DNA of 64,000 bases from a bacterium (GTDB lineage Bacteria; Sysuimicrobiota; Sysuimicrobiia; Sysuimicrobiales; Humicultoraceae), in assembly GCA_031082185.1 (NCBI GenBank), contig JAVHLI010000005.1, positions 159,324-223,323 on the forward strand, read 5' to 3'. The notes beneath the pieces are model-generated. The model did no database searches and had not been told where the DNA came from. It saw nothing but the letters and a program-made list of their open reading frames with translations. A program made the translations under genes and the position numbers. Position 1 is the stretch's first letter; the number at the start of each line of letters is the position of its first letter. Below are positions 49,713 through 58,015 of this stretch, one piece after another.

Positions 49713-51425
49713 GTGCCGCGGGTGCCATCAGACGCTCCCCACCCCCCACCGGCGCAGGCCCGAGCGCCCAGCCGCGCGCTGGACCCGCGCGTGCCCCTGC
49801 TGGTCCTGGTTGCGGCGGCGATGGTGTTGCTCGTTGTCTGGCCCGTGGCACAGGTGGTCTACCGCAGCCTGCTCGTGGACGGCGGGTTGGGATTGGACCA
49901 CTACCGGCGGGCCATCGTGCACCCGGGCAATCTCCGGGCCCTGACCAACACGGTGTGGGTGGGGGTTGCCTCCGCGGCCGGAGCCATGATCGCAGGCGCG
50001 GTGCTGGCATTCCTGGTCATGCGCACCGACATACCCGGCAAGGGCTGGCTGCGCACATTGCTGATCATGCCCTACGCGGTCCCGCCGTTCTTTGGCGCCA
50101 TCGCCTGGGCCCAACTGCTGGGGCCGCAGGGCTACCTCATGCGCCCTCTCATTGCCCTGCTGGGTCTGGAACAGGCTCCCTTCTCAATCTACAGCGCCTG
50201 GGGGATCGTCTTCGTGATGGCAATCCATGCCTTCCCGCTGGTCTTCCTCACCGTATCCGGCGCGCTTGAGCGTATGGACGCCAGCCTGGAGGAGGCCGCC
50301 CGCACCAGCGGTGCAGGCAGCCTGCGCGTGATGCGCGACGTTACCATGCCGCTGGTGCTTCCGGCGCTGTTGGCCGGGGGTCTCCTGGCCTTCATCCACT
50401 CGATCGCCAACTTCGGCATCCCTGCGCTGCTGGGAATCCGCGTGCGGTTCTACGTCCTCACGACCAGCATATACGCCTCGCTGAACATCCCGGACTTCCC
50501 GCTGGCCACGGCCAAGTCAATGCTGCTCGTGGCGGTCGGCGCCGCCGCGCTGGCAGTCCAGTGGCGGCTTCAGCGCGGTCAGCAGCGCTACACGGTCATC
50601 GCGGGTAAGTCCATCCATCCGCAGGTCATCCGTCTCGGACCGCTGCGCCGCGTGGCGTTCGCCCTGGCGGTCCTGTTTGCCGCGGTGATCGCGGTCCTCC
50701 CTCTCTTCTCCTTGCTGCTGACCTCTCTGTTGAAGTACTACGGCGCGCCCCTGGCAGTGGCGAGTCTCACGCTGAAGCACTACGCGTACGTTGCGAACCA
50801 GGGAGTCATCCGCCGTGCGCTCGCAAACAGCGCGTTGCTGGGCGTGTCCGCGGCCACCATCACCATGGTGCTGGGGACGTTCGTGGCCTACGCCCGCATA
50901 CGCGCCAAACTGCGTGGGGCCGCCGCGCTCGACACGCTCGGCATGCTTCCCTACGCCGTCCCCCACACCGTCATCGCCATAGCGATGATCCTGGCGTGGG
51001 CCCGGCCGCCTGTGGCGCTCTACGGCACCATCTGGATAATCTTGCTGGCGTACATCGTGGCATACATGCCGCTCTCGCTGCGCACGACCTCGGCTACGCT
51101 GCAGCAGGTACACGAGTCGCTGGAGGAAGCGGCCCGCGTCTCAGGCGCAGGGCCTCTTCGGGCCATGCGCGACATCATAATCCCGCTGGTGCGGCCCGGC
51201 ATGGTGGCGGGCTGGATCCTGGTTTTCATGCCCGCGTTCCGCGAGCTGACCATGTCAATCCTGCTGTTCGGGCTTCGGACCGAAACGATAGGCGTGATCA
51301 TCTTCAACATGCAGTCGTCGGGCTACACGCAGATCGCCGCGGCACTCTCGGTGCTCGTGTGTGTGCTGATCCTGGGAAGCAACCTGATCGTGCGCAAGGC
51401 CACGCGGGGCCAGGTAGGATTCTAG
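49713..51425 (+). CDS. AfuB/FbpB-type ABC permease with two transport domains
   Basis: The 570-residue permease is a tandem duplication of the binding-protein-dependent membrane domain. Both EAA loops are visible: MDASLEEAARTSGAGSLRVMRDV near residue 190 and HESLEEAARVSGAGPLRAMRDI near residue 475. It has about 12 helices, as in FbpB/ThiP-type transporters. The start is GTG, six bases after the binding-protein stop. It forms the channel for the AfuA-type receptor and works with the following ATPase. Confidence 0.92.
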   Translation: MPRVPSDAPHPPPAQARAPSRALDPRVPLLVLVAAAMVLLVVWPVAQVVYRSLLVDGGLGLDHYRRAIVHPGNLRALTNTVWVGVASAAGAMIAGAVLAFLVMRTDIPGKGWLRTLLIMPYAVPPFFGAIAWAQLLGPQGYLMRPLIALLGLEQAPFSIYSAWGIVFVMAIHAFPLVFLTVSGALERMDASLEEAARTSGAGSLRVMRDVTMPLVLPALLAGGLLAFIHSIANFGIPALLGIRVRFYVLTTSIYASLNIPDFPLATAKSMLLVAVGAAALAVQWRLQRGQQRYTVIAGKSIHPQVIRLGPLRRVAFALAVLFAAVIAVLPLFSLLLTSLLKYYGAPLAVASLTLKHYAYVANQGVIRRALANSALLGVSAATITMVLGTFVAYARIRAKLRGAAALDTLGMLPYAVPHTVIAIAMILAWARPPVALYGTIWIILLAYIVAYMPLSLRTTSATLQQVHESLEEAARVSGAGPLRAMRDIIIPLVRPGMVAGWILVFMPAFRELTMSILLFGLRTETIGVIIFNMQSSGYTQIAAALSVLVCVLILGSNLIVRKATRGQVGF

Positions 51426-51449
51426 CAGATGGGGTCCTCGGGGGTTGCC

Positions 51450-52502
51450 ATGGACGCTGTGCTGGTTTCGGATCTCTGGAAGACGTTCGACGGCGTGGTG
51501 GCGGCACGGGCGGTCTCGTTCTCCATCGGGCCGGAGGAGTTCTTCACGCTGCTGGGCCCGAGCGGGTGCGGCAAGACCACGACGCTGCGCTGCGTGGCCG
51601 GCCTTGAACTCCCCACGCGCGGGCGGATCACGATAGGAGGACGCGTCGTCAACGACCTGGCCGCGGGCCAGTTCGTCCCACCGGAGGGCCGCCGCCTGGG
51701 CATGGTCTTCCAGAACTACGCGGTCTGGCCGCACATGACCGTGTTCGACAACGTGGCGTACCCGCTGCGCGTGGCGGGCGAGGGGCGGCAGGCGATCGCG
51801 TCGCGGGCGGCAGAGGTGCTCGACCTGGTGGAGCTGCGGGGTCTGGGCGGACGCTACCCCCACCAGCTCTCAGGAGGTCAGCAGCAGCGTGTAGCACTGG
51901 GACGCGCGCTGGCCGGGCGCCCGGAGATCCTGCTGCTCGATGAGCCGCTGTCGAACCTGGATGCCAAGTTGCGTGAGCAGATGCGCTTTGAACTCAAGGA
52001 GCTTCAGCGCCGGATGCGCATCCCAGTGCTCTACGTCACACACGACCAGGCCGAGGCCATGGCGCTGTCGGACCGCCTGGCGGTCATGGCGGACGGACAG
52101 ATTGTCCAGGTCGGCCGGCCGGCCGAGATCTACAACCACCCGGCCACGCGGTTTGTCGCCGACTTCATAGGACAGATGAACTTCCTCCCGGCGCAGGTCA
52201 CAGCCGGCGGGCCCGGCATCGCCAACGTAAAGGTGGACGGCTACGAGTGCCGCGCCGAGAACCCCTCCGGCATCTCGGGCTCGGCCGCAATAGCGGTGCG
52301 GCCGGAAGACCTGACCCTCGCCGCCGATGAGGGACTGCCCGGCCGCGTGGAGGTCCGGAACTTCCTAGGTAACCTGGTGGAGTACAAGGTCCGGCTGGAT
52401 GGGGGTCTGACGGTCCGCGTGCAGGCCCCGCCCGGGCAGTACTACGAGGAAGGCGCGGAGGTTGTGGTCGGTATCCGCCGCGCGATGCTCTTCGAACGAT
52501 GA
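51450..52502 (+). CDS. AfuC/PotA-type ABC transporter ATP-binding protein
   Basis: The 350-residue ATPase has Walker A LLGPSGCGKTTTLRCVAGLE, Q-loop VFQNYAVWPHMTVFDNVAY, signature LSGGQQQRVALGRALAGRPE, Walker B ILLLDEPLSNLD and a C-terminal TOBE domain (AAIAVRPEDLTLA, LGNLVEYKVRLDGG). I start at the ATG giving MDAVLVSDLWKTF, preceded by GGGGG, rather than the ATG seven codons earlier. It powers the AfuAB importer. Its last codon overlaps the following isomerase-like gene. Confidence 0.93.
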   Translation: MDAVLVSDLWKTFDGVVAARAVSFSIGPEEFFTLLGPSGCGKTTTLRCVAGLELPTRGRITIGGRVVNDLAAGQFVPPEGRRLGMVFQNYAVWPHMTVFDNVAYPLRVAGEGRQAIASRAAEVLDLVELRGLGGRYPHQLSGGQQQRVALGRALAGRPEILLLDEPLSNLDAKLREQMRFELKELQRRMRIPVLYVTHDQAEAMALSDRLAVMADGQIVQVGRPAEIYNHPATRFVADFIGQMNFLPAQVTAGGPGIANVKVDGYECRAENPSGISGSAAIAVRPEDLTLAADEGLPGRVEVRNFLGNLVEYKVRLDGGLTVRVQAPPGQYYEEGAEVVVGIRRAMLFER

Positions 52503-53293
52503 GGATCGCGGCGTCCACGACGACCACGCGCGAGCTTCCCCTGCTTGAGGTCATGGACCTCGTGCGCGACTTGGGATACGCGGCGTTGGAGGTCTGGACC
52601 GAGCACCTCTGGGACCAAGGTTTCGCCCCGTTGCGTCTGAAGAGCGAGGCGGCCGCCCGAGGCCTTGCCCTGACGCTACACGGCCCCACACGCGACCTCA
52701 ACGTGACCTCGACCAATTCCGGGATCCGCTCCGAGTCCCAGCGACAGTACCTGGCCGCCCTGGAGGAGGCCGCCGAGATGGGAGCCGAGGTGGTGGTCCT
52801 GCATCCAGGCGCGCTTTCCTCCAACGGCGATGACCCGGACGCGTTCTGGCCCCCAATGGAAGCATTCCTCGGTCGGGTGGCCGAGAGGGCCGCGCTGCTC
52901 GGGCTGCGGGTGGGGATTGAAAACATGGAGCGCAAACGCCTGGAGATCGTAACAGACCTCCATCTGGCCGCGGGGCTCGTGCGCCGAGTCGGCGCGGCTT
53001 CACTCGGGCTGACGCTGGACGTCGCACACCTTCTCTACAACGGTGACTTGGTCGCGTTCGACGGATTGGAGCAGTACATCTATCACGTCCACATCTCCGG
53101 ATCCACGCACGAGAAGGCCCACGTTCCCCTGGCTGTGGGCATCTTCGATGCACGGGCGGCGCTGGAAGCCTTGCGGCGTTTCTACGACGGGACCGTCGCG
53201 ATCGAGAGCTTCGTGCGCGGCAGGGCCCGGGAGGTACTGGCCGAGAACCACCGGGTCATGGCAGCGTGGCTGGACCGCGCGCCGGTCAGCTAA
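52499..53293 (+). CDS. Sugar phosphate isomerase/epimerase (xylose-isomerase-like TIM barrel)
   Basis: The 264-residue protein has the AP-endonuclease-2 / xylose-isomerase-like barrel pattern: VMDLVRDLGYAALEVWTEHLW near the N-terminus, EMGAEVVVLHPGALSSNG, GLRVGIENMERKR with the metal-ligand glutamate, LGLTLDVAHLLYNGD with aspartate and histidine, YIYHVHISGSTHEKAH, and TVAIESFVRG with the last glutamate. These residues fit a metal-dependent sugar or sugar-phosphate epimerase. It overlaps the ATPase gene by four bases (ATGA), linking it to the importer. Confidence 0.88.
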   Translation: MRIAASTTTTRELPLLEVMDLVRDLGYAALEVWTEHLWDQGFAPLRLKSEAAARGLALTLHGPTRDLNVTSTNSGIRSESQRQYLAALEEAAEMGAEVVVLHPGALSSNGDDPDAFWPPMEAFLGRVAERAALLGLRVGIENMERKRLEIVTDLHLAAGLVRRVGAASLGLTLDVAHLLYNGDLVAFDGLEQYIYHVHISGSTHEKAHVPLAVGIFDARAALEALRRFYDGTVAIESFVRGRAREVLAENHRVMAAWLDRAPVS

Positions 53294-53341
53294 GCCCGCG
53301 AGCCCCGCACCGCACCGCCGCTGAATCAAGCCCGAGCTGAA

Positions 53342-54529
53342 TCAGGCTTGCGCAGCAGGCCTGTATCGCGGCAGCGCCTCGCGCATCCTCCGCATCCCCT
53401 CGCGGATCTTCTCCTGGCTGTTGGCATAGGAGAAGCGCAGGTACCCCTTGCCCCACCCGCCAAACGACGTCCCTGCCAGGCAGGCGACGCCGCCCTCCTC
53501 CAGCAGAAATGTGGCCAGGCGCTTGACGTCGGTGTCAATCGCGGACACGTTGGGAAAGGCATAGAAAGCGCCACCGGGAACCCGGCACCCTACGCCATCC
53601 ATGCCGTTCAATTCACCTACGATGATGTCACGGCGGCGGCGGAACTCGGCAACCATGTTTTCCACCGAGTCCTGCGGGCCGCTCAGCGCGGCGATGGTCG
53701 CCATCTGCGCAAAGGCGGCCGCGCACGAGCTGGAGTTGATCATCAACTGCGCCATCCGCTCGATCAGGTCTGCCCGCATTACACCGTAGCCGATCCGCCA
53801 CCCGGTCATGGCATACGCCTTGGAGAGCCCGTCCATGATTATCGTCCGGTCCTGCATGCCCGGAAGACTCGCGATGCTCGCGTGCTGCCCCTCGTACACT
53901 ATTCGGCCGTAGATCTCGTCGGTCAGTACGAAGGCGCGCGTCGGAAGAACGGCCTCGGCCACGGCCTCCAGGTCGGCGCGCGTCAGCAGCGAGCCGCACG
54001 GATTGTGGGGAGAATTGAGCACCACCAAACGGGTGCGGGGAGAGAGCAGCGCGCGGAACTCGTCGAGGTCGAACCGAAAGTCGGACTCCTCTCGAAGGCG
54101 AATGGGCCGGAGCGTCGCACCTACGAACTGGGCGGCGGACTGGTAGATAGGATACCCGGGATCCGGGTAGATCACCTCGTCGCCCGGGTTCACCAGGGCG
54201 AGCATGGCGAAGAGCAGCACGTTCTTGGAACCCGGCACGATGACGACCTGGGAGGCGTCCACGGCGATACCGCGCCCGCGGGCCACGTGGTCGGCCACCG
54301 CCTGCCGGGCTTCCCATATGCCGGCGGCCGGCGTGTAATGCGTGTATCCGTCGTGGATAGCCCGGACGGCTGCCTCGGTGATGTGGGCCGGGGTGTCGAA
54401 GTCGGGCTCGCCTATCTCCAGGTGGATGATGTGGCGACCCTGGGCCTCGAGCTTCCGGGCCCTGGCCAGCATTTCAAACGCCGTCTCGGTTCCCAGCGTG
54501 CTCATACGGGATGCCAGGTCCAGGTTCAC
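53342..54529 (-). CDS. Pyridoxal-phosphate aminotransferase, class I (aspartate aminotransferase-like)
   Basis: The 395-residue enzyme has family features: HIIHLEIGEPDFDTPAHITEAA, YTHYTPAAGIWEARQAVA, NSPHNPCGSLLTRADLEAV, and the PLP lysine in MDGLSKAYAMTGWRIGYGVM near residue 238. An arginine in GKGYLRFSYANSQEKIREGM near the C-terminus would bind the carboxylate. The exact amino donor is unknown. It is divergent from the DapB-like gene, with about 150 bases between the starts. Confidence 0.93.
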   Translation of the reverse strand: MNLDLASRMSTLGTETAFEMLARARKLEAQGRHIIHLEIGEPDFDTPAHITEAAVRAIHDGYTHYTPAAGIWEARQAVADHVARGRGIAVDASQVVIVPGSKNVLLFAMLALVNPGDEVIYPDPGYPIYQSAAQFVGATLRPIRLREESDFRFDLDEFRALLSPRTRLVVLNSPHNPCGSLLTRADLEAVAEAVLPTRAFVLTDEIYGRIVYEGQHASIASLPGMQDRTIIMDGLSKAYAMTGWRIGYGVMRADLIERMAQLMINSSSCAAAFAQMATIAALSGPQDSVENMVAEFRRRRDIIVGELNGMDGVGCRVPGGAFYAFPNVSAIDTDVKRLATFLLEEGGVACLAGTSFGGWGKGYLRFSYANSQEKIREGMRRMREALPRYRPAAQA

Positions 54530-54606
54530 GGGCTACCTCCTTCAAAATGCGTGGAAAAGTGCCTACGTGAGTCCATTCTGCGAAAGGGAATGCACTCCTG
54601 CCCTGA

Positions 54607-54635
54607 TTGGCCGGTAGCGGTGCCTCTGCTACAAT
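54607..54635 (+). promoter_or_regulatory. Predicted promoter of the DapB-like dehydrogenase gene
   Basis: TTGGCC (54607-54612) and TACAAT (54630-54635) are separated by 17 bases, giving a start near 54642 and a 40-base leader. The promoter lies in the 153-base gap to the divergent aminotransferase gene. Confidence 0.65.
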
Positions 54636-54682
54636 TGGGGCCGCGCGTGCACCACACATTCCACGAAAGGTGGTTCTCGAAG

Positions 54683-55645
54683 GTGACACCCACAGCAGCG
54701 ACGCAAGCCACGGTTGTCTCGTACGGGCTCGGACCCATAGGAGCCGGCATCGCGGGCCTGGCGTTGGACCGCGGGTATCGGATGGTATCGGCGTGTGACA
54801 TCTCCCCGGACAAGGCAGGAAGCGACCTGGGCACCCTGCTGGGTCGAGCGGAACTTGGAGTTACGGTCACGGCGGACATCACCGCGGCCCTTGAGCGCAG
54901 GCCCCAGGTGGTCCTGCACTCAACCCAGTCGCACATGCCCCAGGTCATGCCCCAATTGCTGGCGTGCATCGAGGCAGGCGCCTGCGTGGTTTCCACCTGT
55001 GAGGAGCTGGCGTTTCCCTGGTATCGGTATCCCGCCGAAGCCAAGAAGCTCGACGAGGCTGCTAAGGCCCACGGCGCCACCTTGGTGGGCGTAGGCGTCA
55101 ACCCTGGATTCGTAATGGACCTGCTGCCCATCGTGCTGACCGCACCCTGCCGGACTGTTCGCGCCATCCGCATTACTCGGGTGGTGGATGCCGGGCTCCG
55201 CCGCAAGCCCTTACAGCGCAAGGTGGGTGACGGCCTCGACCGTGCCACCTTCGAGCAGGGCGTCGCAGAAGGTCGGATCGGGCACGTGGGCCTGGCCGAG
55301 TCCGTGGCCATGATCGCCGAGGCCCTGGCATGGCCGCTCGACTCAATCACCGAGACGATAGAGCCGGTCATGGAGGGGACCACGGTGCGCGGCCTGCACC
55401 AGGTGGCGAACGGGCAGCGCGGCCAGGAGACGGTCATATCGCTCGACCTGACGATGGCCGTGGGCGCCCAGAACCCGCGGGATGCCGTGACGATCGAGGG
55501 TGAGCCCCCAATTGCCATGACGGTGGCAGGCGGCATCCACGGCGACATCGCAACATGCGCGGTGGCGGTGAACGCGATCCCAATCGTGCTGGCGGCGCCC
55601 CCAGGCCTGACCGCGGTCCACCGGCTACCGGCGCTGCACCGCTGA
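54683..55645 (+). CDS. Dihydrodipicolinate-reductase-like / 2,4-diaminopentanoate-dehydrogenase-like protein
   Basis: The 320-residue NAD(P)-binding protein starts at GTG (VTPTAATQATVVSYGLGPIGAGIAGLALDRG) with a Rossmann loop GLGPIGAG. Then follow VVLHSTQSHMPQVMPQLLACIEAGACVVSTCEELAFPW and GVGVNPGFVMDLLPIVLTAPC (in parts), typical of the DapB-related 2,4-diaminopentanoate dehydrogenase group (Ord). That enzyme is part of ornithine fermentation. No other ornithine-fermentation gene (oraS/oraE) is near, so the substrate may be another amino acid. Its 3' end overlaps the end of the M50 protease gene by 21 bases, on the opposite strand. Confidence 0.84.
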   Translation: MTPTAATQATVVSYGLGPIGAGIAGLALDRGYRMVSACDISPDKAGSDLGTLLGRAELGVTVTADITAALERRPQVVLHSTQSHMPQVMPQLLACIEAGACVVSTCEELAFPWYRYPAEAKKLDEAAKAHGATLVGVGVNPGFVMDLLPIVLTAPCRTVRAIRITRVVDAGLRRKPLQRKVGDGLDRATFEQGVAEGRIGHVGLAESVAMIAEALAWPLDSITETIEPVMEGTTVRGLHQVANGQRGQETVISLDLTMAVGAQNPRDAVTIEGEPPIAMTVAGGIHGDIATCAVAVNAIPIVLAAPPGLTAVHRLPALHR

Positions 55646-56554
55646 TACCCCCGCGCGCCGGAACGCGCGGACGCGGACGAGCTGGGTGAGCAGGTAGGCC
55701 CCATCGGTCCGGGGCATCGGTAGAAGGTTCCAGACGGCGCGGAGGAGCGCTGCGGCTGCAATCAATGCCGCAGCCTCCCTGCTTGCCGGCCATATCCACC
55801 CCAACAGCAGGGCTCCCATGCCCGCGGCGGCATCCCAGAGCGGCCCGGAGGCAGCGACCCAGACCCGCGCACTCCTCGGGAGAAGAGCCAGACCAGGGAG
55901 TTCTGCGAAGAAGGTCACGCCGCGCCACGGGGAAACAGCCATGCCCAGCGCGGCCGCCCGGCAGCCCGCCATCAGCGCAGTCACCGCGTGAGCCGCCTCG
56001 TGCCCCAATCCAAGGAGCCAGACCAGTATCGCCATCGTGACGAGGTGCTCCGGGCCCAACAGGGCGGCGAGCGGCAGTACGGCGTACGCGGCGACAAGGC
56101 GATCGCCGCGCACGGCGATCCCGGCCGCCCCGGCTATGAGCAGCGCCGCGAGCCCTATGGTACCTGCCCGCGCCGGCACCCGGCGCAGAAGCCGGCAGAG
56201 AGGCAACAGCAGTGGGCTGGTGTCGGCGATCACCAGACGCGCCGAGAAGGACAGATGCGGCCTTGGCAGTTCCCCGTCGTCTGCCAGCAGGCCTGCGCCG
56301 GCGAGACGACGTACGAACAGAGCGGCAACGGCGGCGTTCAGGCCAGGCACATCCGGCGCCGCGGCCCTCGACAGCTCCTCCACCGTTCGAGTACCGTCCA
56401 TCAGGACCAGAACCGCTGCCTCGGGTTCACCGATTAGGAAACAGCGGCCCCCGGGCGCATGGATGATCCGGCGGCCGATGCCGTGCGCCGCATCCTCCCT
56501 CCGTAGAATGACCCCTGGGCGCAGGCGGGGCCGTGCTTGGATCAGATCGTCCAC
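55625..56554 (-). CDS. PqqD-like domain / M50-type membrane metalloprotease of the TOMM cluster
   Basis: The 309-residue protein has an N-terminal PqqD-like domain (about residues 8-95: LRPGVILRREDAAHGIGRRI, FLIGEPEAAVLVLMDGTRTVEELSRAA) and a C-terminal multi-helix M50-type region with zinc motif HEAAH at 185-189 and the third-ligand segment NLLPMPRTDGAYLL (Asp284). PqqD-like domains bind RiPP leader peptides, so this protein may hold and cleave the leader or act in export or immunity. It starts at GTG 56554, overlapping the permease gene by 13 bases. Frame extension farther upstream only mirrors the permease gene and is not coding. Confidence 0.85.
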   Translation of the reverse strand: MDDLIQARPRLRPGVILRREDAAHGIGRRIIHAPGGRCFLIGEPEAAVLVLMDGTRTVEELSRAAAPDVPGLNAAVAALFVRRLAGAGLLADDGELPRPHLSFSARLVIADTSPLLLPLCRLLRRVPARAGTIGLAALLIAGAAGIAVRGDRLVAAYAVLPLAALLGPEHLVTMAILVWLLGLGHEAAHAVTALMAGCRAAALGMAVSPWRGVTFFAELPGLALLPRSARVWVAASGPLWDAAAGMGALLLGWIWPASREAAALIAAAALLRAVWNLLPMPRTDGAYLLTQLVRVRAFRRAGVSAVQRR

Positions 56555-57270
56555 CTGAACCGCCGCACGGACACAACCGCCCCAACCGCTCCCCAGAGTG
56601 CGAGCACGACCAGCTCCGTGGCCACCGACGCGGGACCCCCTCCCCCAGCGGCCGTTCTGAGTCCACGCAGGAAGTACGTCAGTGGAAGCGCGCCGGAGAT
56701 GGGTTGCAGCGCGTCCGGCAGCATCTCCACCGGGAAATAGGCCCCGCTCAGGAACGTCATGGGGAAGAACAGGAAGGCGGCGATGGAGTTGGCGCTCTCG
56801 ACGGAGCGGGCCAGCACTCCTACCGCGAATCCGGTGGCCAGGAAGGCGGCCGTACCCACCCCCATGACCACCGCAAGTGTGAGCGGCTGCGCGGACGGGC
56901 GGAGGTGAAAGAGCACGGCACCAATCACCAGCAGTTCGGCGCCCACCACGATCACGACCGCGCCGCGCACGACCATCTGTGCCAGGACGAACTGCCACAC
57001 TGGGACGGGAATCAAGGCCAGCCGCTTCAGGAAACCGGTGCTGCGGTAGTAGGTCACAACCACACCGATGCTGTAGTATGCGGTGGAGGCCAGCACCATT
57101 CCGAGGATTCCGGGGATGAGAAAGGCCATCTGACCGGGTTGCCGCGCGAACACGCTGCCCAGCAGCACCAGCAGGAAGGCTGGGAAGAAGAACGTCCAGA
57201 ACACCGCCTGCGGCGTACGCCAGAACAGTCTGGCTTCCATCAAGGTGAGGCGCCACAGGCCCGTCACCAC
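56542..57270 (-). CDS. ABC-2 type exporter permease of the TOMM cluster
   Basis: The 242-residue integral membrane protein has about six helices and ABC-2 features: TLMEARLFWRTPQAVFWTFFFPAFLLVLL at the N-terminus, MAFLIPGILGMVLASTAYYSIGV, and FLFFPMTFLSGAYFPVEMLPDALQPI near residue 185, the typical drug-exporter motif. It starts seven bases after its ATPase partner. With that ATPase it should export the modified peptide or give self-resistance. Confidence 0.92.
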   Translation of the reverse strand: MVTGLWRLTLMEARLFWRTPQAVFWTFFFPAFLLVLLGSVFARQPGQMAFLIPGILGMVLASTAYYSIGVVVTYYRSTGFLKRLALIPVPVWQFVLAQMVVRGAVVIVVGAELLVIGAVLFHLRPSAQPLTLAVVMGVGTAAFLATGFAVGVLARSVESANSIAAFLFFPMTFLSGAYFPVEMLPDALQPISGALPLTYFLRGLRTAAGGGGPASVATELVVLALWGAVGAVVSVRRFRWTI

Positions 57271-57277
57271 AGGCCCA

Positions 57278-58015
57278 TCACCGGAGGTCCTCTGGCGTTG
57301 GCGTATCGCAGGTCAGCGCCAGGAAAGCCGCTTCGAGGCAGGCGTGGCCCCCCCCTACCAACTCCGACGGAGTGCCCTGCGCCAACAGCCTGCCGTGGTG
57401 GAGGATGGCCACCCGACCGCACAGGCTCTCGGCCTCGTCCAGGTGGTGTGTGGCCAGGAGCACCGTACGGCCTTCGGCCCGGGCCTCCCGAATGAGCGCC
57501 CACAGATCCTGGCGCGCGTGGGCATCGAGTCCTGCCGTGGGTTCGTCCAGAACCAGTAGCTCGGGCTCGCCGACCAGGGCGAGCGCCAGCAGAAACCGCC
57601 GCCTCTGGCCACCGGAGAGATGCCCATACATCATCCCGGCCTGGCCAGTCAGCCCGGTTCTGGCCAGCAACCGCCGTGTCTCAACCCGCCGCGGGTAGAA
57701 GGCACCGAGGAACTCCAGCGCCTCGCCCAGCTTCAAATAGGGGTGGAAGACCGCCTCCTGCAACTGCACCCCGATGCGTTGCTTCAGGCGCAACCCCTCC
57801 TTCAGGGGATCGAGCCCCAGCACGCGGGTCCATCCGGCATCGGGTCGCTGCAACCCAACCAGGGTCTCGATGGTGGTGGTCTTGCCCGCGCCGTTGCGTC
57901 CGAGGAGTCCGAATACCTCACCTGCTCCGACCTCCAGGTCGAGCCCGTCCAGAGCCACGACACGGCCGTACCGTCTGCACAGGCCTTTAACCTGGATCAC
58001 CAGCCCGTTAGCCAC
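57278..58015 (-). CDS. ABC exporter ATP-binding protein of the TOMM cluster
   Basis: The 245-residue ATPase has Walker A GLLGRNGAGKTTTIETLVGL, signature HLSGGQRRRFLLALALVGEP and Walker B LLVLDEPTAGLDAHAR, as in DrrA/CcmA-type exporters. It starts at GTG 58015, inside the last codons of sagB (overlap of eight bases), so translation is probably coupled. Frame extension upstream mirrors sagB and is discarded. It should energise the adjacent ABC-2 permease. Confidence 0.93.
   Translation of the reverse strand: MANGLVIQVKGLCRRYGRVVALDGLDLEVGAGEVFGLLGRNGAGKTTTIETLVGLQRPDAGWTRVLGLDPLKEGLRLKQRIGVQLQEAVFHPYLKLGEALEFLGAFYPRRVETRRLLARTGLTGQAGMMYGHLSGGQRRRFLLALALVGEPELLVLDEPTAGLDAHARQDLWALIREARAEGRTVLLATHHLDEAESLCGRVAILHHGRLLAQGTPSELVGGGHACLEAAFLALTCDTPTPEDLR

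Noticed and set aside
56555..57256. Upstream extension of the M50 gene
   Set aside because: These codons lie over the ABC-2 permease in another frame and have no sensible protein character. The GTG at 56554 is a better start.
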